The notes under the pieces were generated by a model that saw nothing but the letters and a program-made list of their open reading frames with translations, did not search any database and had not been told where the DNA came from. Position numbers and translations under genes: made by a program. DNA of 64,000 nt from Ahaetulla prasina (Eukaryota; Chordata; Lepidosauria; Squamata; Colubridae). Of this stretch, positions 63,079 through 64,000 are shown piece by piece. Within the stretch, counting starts at the first letter, position 1; each line of letters begins with the position of its first letter. The stretch covers positions 5,636,314 to 5,700,313 of the forward strand of contig NC_080548.1 in assembly GCF_028640845.1 (NCBI RefSeq), in the 5' to 3' direction.

Positions 63079-63486
63079 CTCCCACCGACCCGTACGCTCT
63101 CACAGAGAGGGTCTCCTCAGGGTGCCGTCCGCCAAACAATGTCGGCTGGCGTCCCCCAGGAGTAGGGCCTTCTCTGTGGGAGCATCGACGCTCTGGAATG
63201 AACTCCCCCCTGGCCTACGTCAAGTGCCTGATCTTCGGACCTTCCATCGTGAGCTAAAAACATACTTATTTATTCAAGCGGGACTGGCATAATAGTTTGA
63301 TTTTAAATTGGGGTTTTATTAATATTTTAAATATTTTAAATTTAAATTTTAATTATCAGCCGTTTTCATAATTTTGCTATATTTTAATTCATTTTTAACT
63401 GTACATATTCTGTATTTTATTTCTGGCTGTACACCGCCCTGAGTCCTTCGGGAGAAGGGCGGTATAAAAATTAAAAAAAAAAAAAG
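63079..63486 (+). mobile_element. L2-clade LINE 3' end
   Basis: Aligns with the last ~400 bp of 48903-49590: CACCGACCCGTACGCTCTCAC, GGGTCTCCTCAGGGTGCCGTC, CTCTGGAATGAACTCC, then the hairpin CCGCCCTGAGTCCTTCGGG and AAGGGCGGTATAAAAATT, and a poly(A). Confidence 0.87.
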
Positions 63487-63676
63487 ATGCATGGAACACT
63501 GTTAGTCTCAATGATTCTTCTCAGTTATATTTAGAATTTGGGAGAATTCTTCTCTCATTTCCAATCCCTCTGCTTTGCTCTATTTTCTATCCATGTGCCA
63601 AAGCTGCGTCCCTGTCAGAAGCAAACAATCAGAACAGCTCCAAGAATGAGTCAAATCGGTTTCTTTGTGGGACAGA
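63487..63676. other. No recognised feature
   Basis: Unassigned; may hold degraded upstream sequence of the adjoining GIY-YIG fragment. Confidence 0.35.
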
Positions 63677-63825
63677 TTCTATGTGGGGCAAACAGGAAGG
63701 CAATTGATAACAAGGGTTCATGAACTTCAACTAGCAATTAAACGGCATGACCAAAAATCCCTGATCTCAATCCACACTGATAACAAACAACACCAGTTTG
63801 ATTGGGAAGGAACAAAATCATTGGT
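63677..63825 (+). pseudogene. Penelope-like element, GIY-YIG endonuclease fragment
   Basis: About 50 codons read FYVGQTGRQLITRVHELQLA, then IKRHDQKSLISIHTD and HQFDWEGTK. The FYVGQTG strand with R and the helix RVHEHxLA correspond to the second conserved half (YIG-type YVGQT) and catalytic Arg region of GIY-YIG nucleases fused to Penelope-like reverse transcriptases. The first strand (GIY-like) upstream is not readable in the same frame, and no RT is present. The fragment is cut at about 63826 by L1 sequence. Family role: nicking target DNA for insertion of the element. Inactive here. Confidence 0.65.
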
Positions 63826-64000
63826 TTTATAAAATCTCATTTGACCCTTGTTTGGTACATATAATCCCACCAGGACAACTTTCTTCCCATTTAGTCTTAA
63901 CTCAAGTATTGACATCCTTCCCTCTTCATCTTTACTAATCTGTTTTATTGAGATTCCTTCTTTAGTGTATATCGCAATCCCCTCCCTTTTTTGTGTGTGA
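63826..64000 (-). pseudogene. L1 endonuclease fragment at the window edge
   Basis: Minus-strand translation gives KREGIAIYTKEGISIKQISK, DEEGRMSILELRLNGKKVVL and VGLYVPNKGQM, the central part of an L1 APE-type endonuclease. It parallels VDEEGRILMVEV in L1-A (59400) and the homologous piece of L1-C (54430). It continues beyond the window and is not obviously part of L1-A. Confidence 0.8.

Overview
The window looks like intergenic or intronic DNA from a squamate reptile, most likely an advanced snake. It is almost entirely transposable elements. The evidence is the mix of families: CR1, L2 and L1 LINEs, a Sauria-type SINE with a BovB-like 3' end, an (AATAG)n microsatellite beside a LINE-derived block, Ty3/Gypsy LTR elements, a Penelope-type GIY-YIG fragment and a TIR element with CAGGTAGTCCTTGACTTAC ends. 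No intact host protein gene was recognised. The only host-derived coding sequence identified is a retrocopy of a CHD3/4/5-family mRNA. One weak candidate exon is also noted.

Layout. 1-4.8 kb: degraded LINE pieces, a palindromic MITE-like repeat and a GC-rich composite repeat containing a ~0.6 kb inverted repeat. 4.8-7.1 kb: an L1 derivative with target-site duplications (TSDs) that has ORF1 but no ORF2 (HAL1-like). 7.1-10.5 kb: a TIR element split by a solo LTR, plus SINE and L2 pieces. 10.47-19.38 kb: a tandem Ty3/Gypsy dimer, LTR-internal-LTR-internal-LTR, inside a single 5-bp TSD. 20.5-25.4 kb: a minus-strand CR1 split by a 2.1 kb ORF-less L1 relative. 25.6-32.8 kb: an old Sushi-like Gypsy element interrupted by a younger Gypsy with two long pol ORFs. 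32.8-42.2 kb: CR1 3' ends, microsatellites, SINEs and TIR elements.

42.2-62.35 kb is one old minus-strand L1 (here L1-A) cut into segments by later insertions. In order these are the CHD retrocopy, a 5.0 kb plus-strand L1 (L1-B), an L2 3' fragment, an unclassified LINE 3' end, a 6.7 kb minus-strand L1 (L1-C, itself carrying two small insertions), and a plus-strand CR1. Most junctions show clear TSDs, and the L1-A reading frame resumes across the gaps. The end of the window holds Sauria SINE, L2, Penelope and L1 fragments.

Functionally, the autonomous families (L1, CR1, Gypsy) are all broken in this window. L1-type activity explains most insertions here, including the CHD retrocopy and the two ORF2-less L1 derivatives. 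I found no cellular operon, RNA gene, CRISPR array or new enzymatic system. The most unusual items are the CHD retrocopy of an intronically polyadenylated transcript, the Gypsy tandem dimer, and the ORF1-only L1 derivative.
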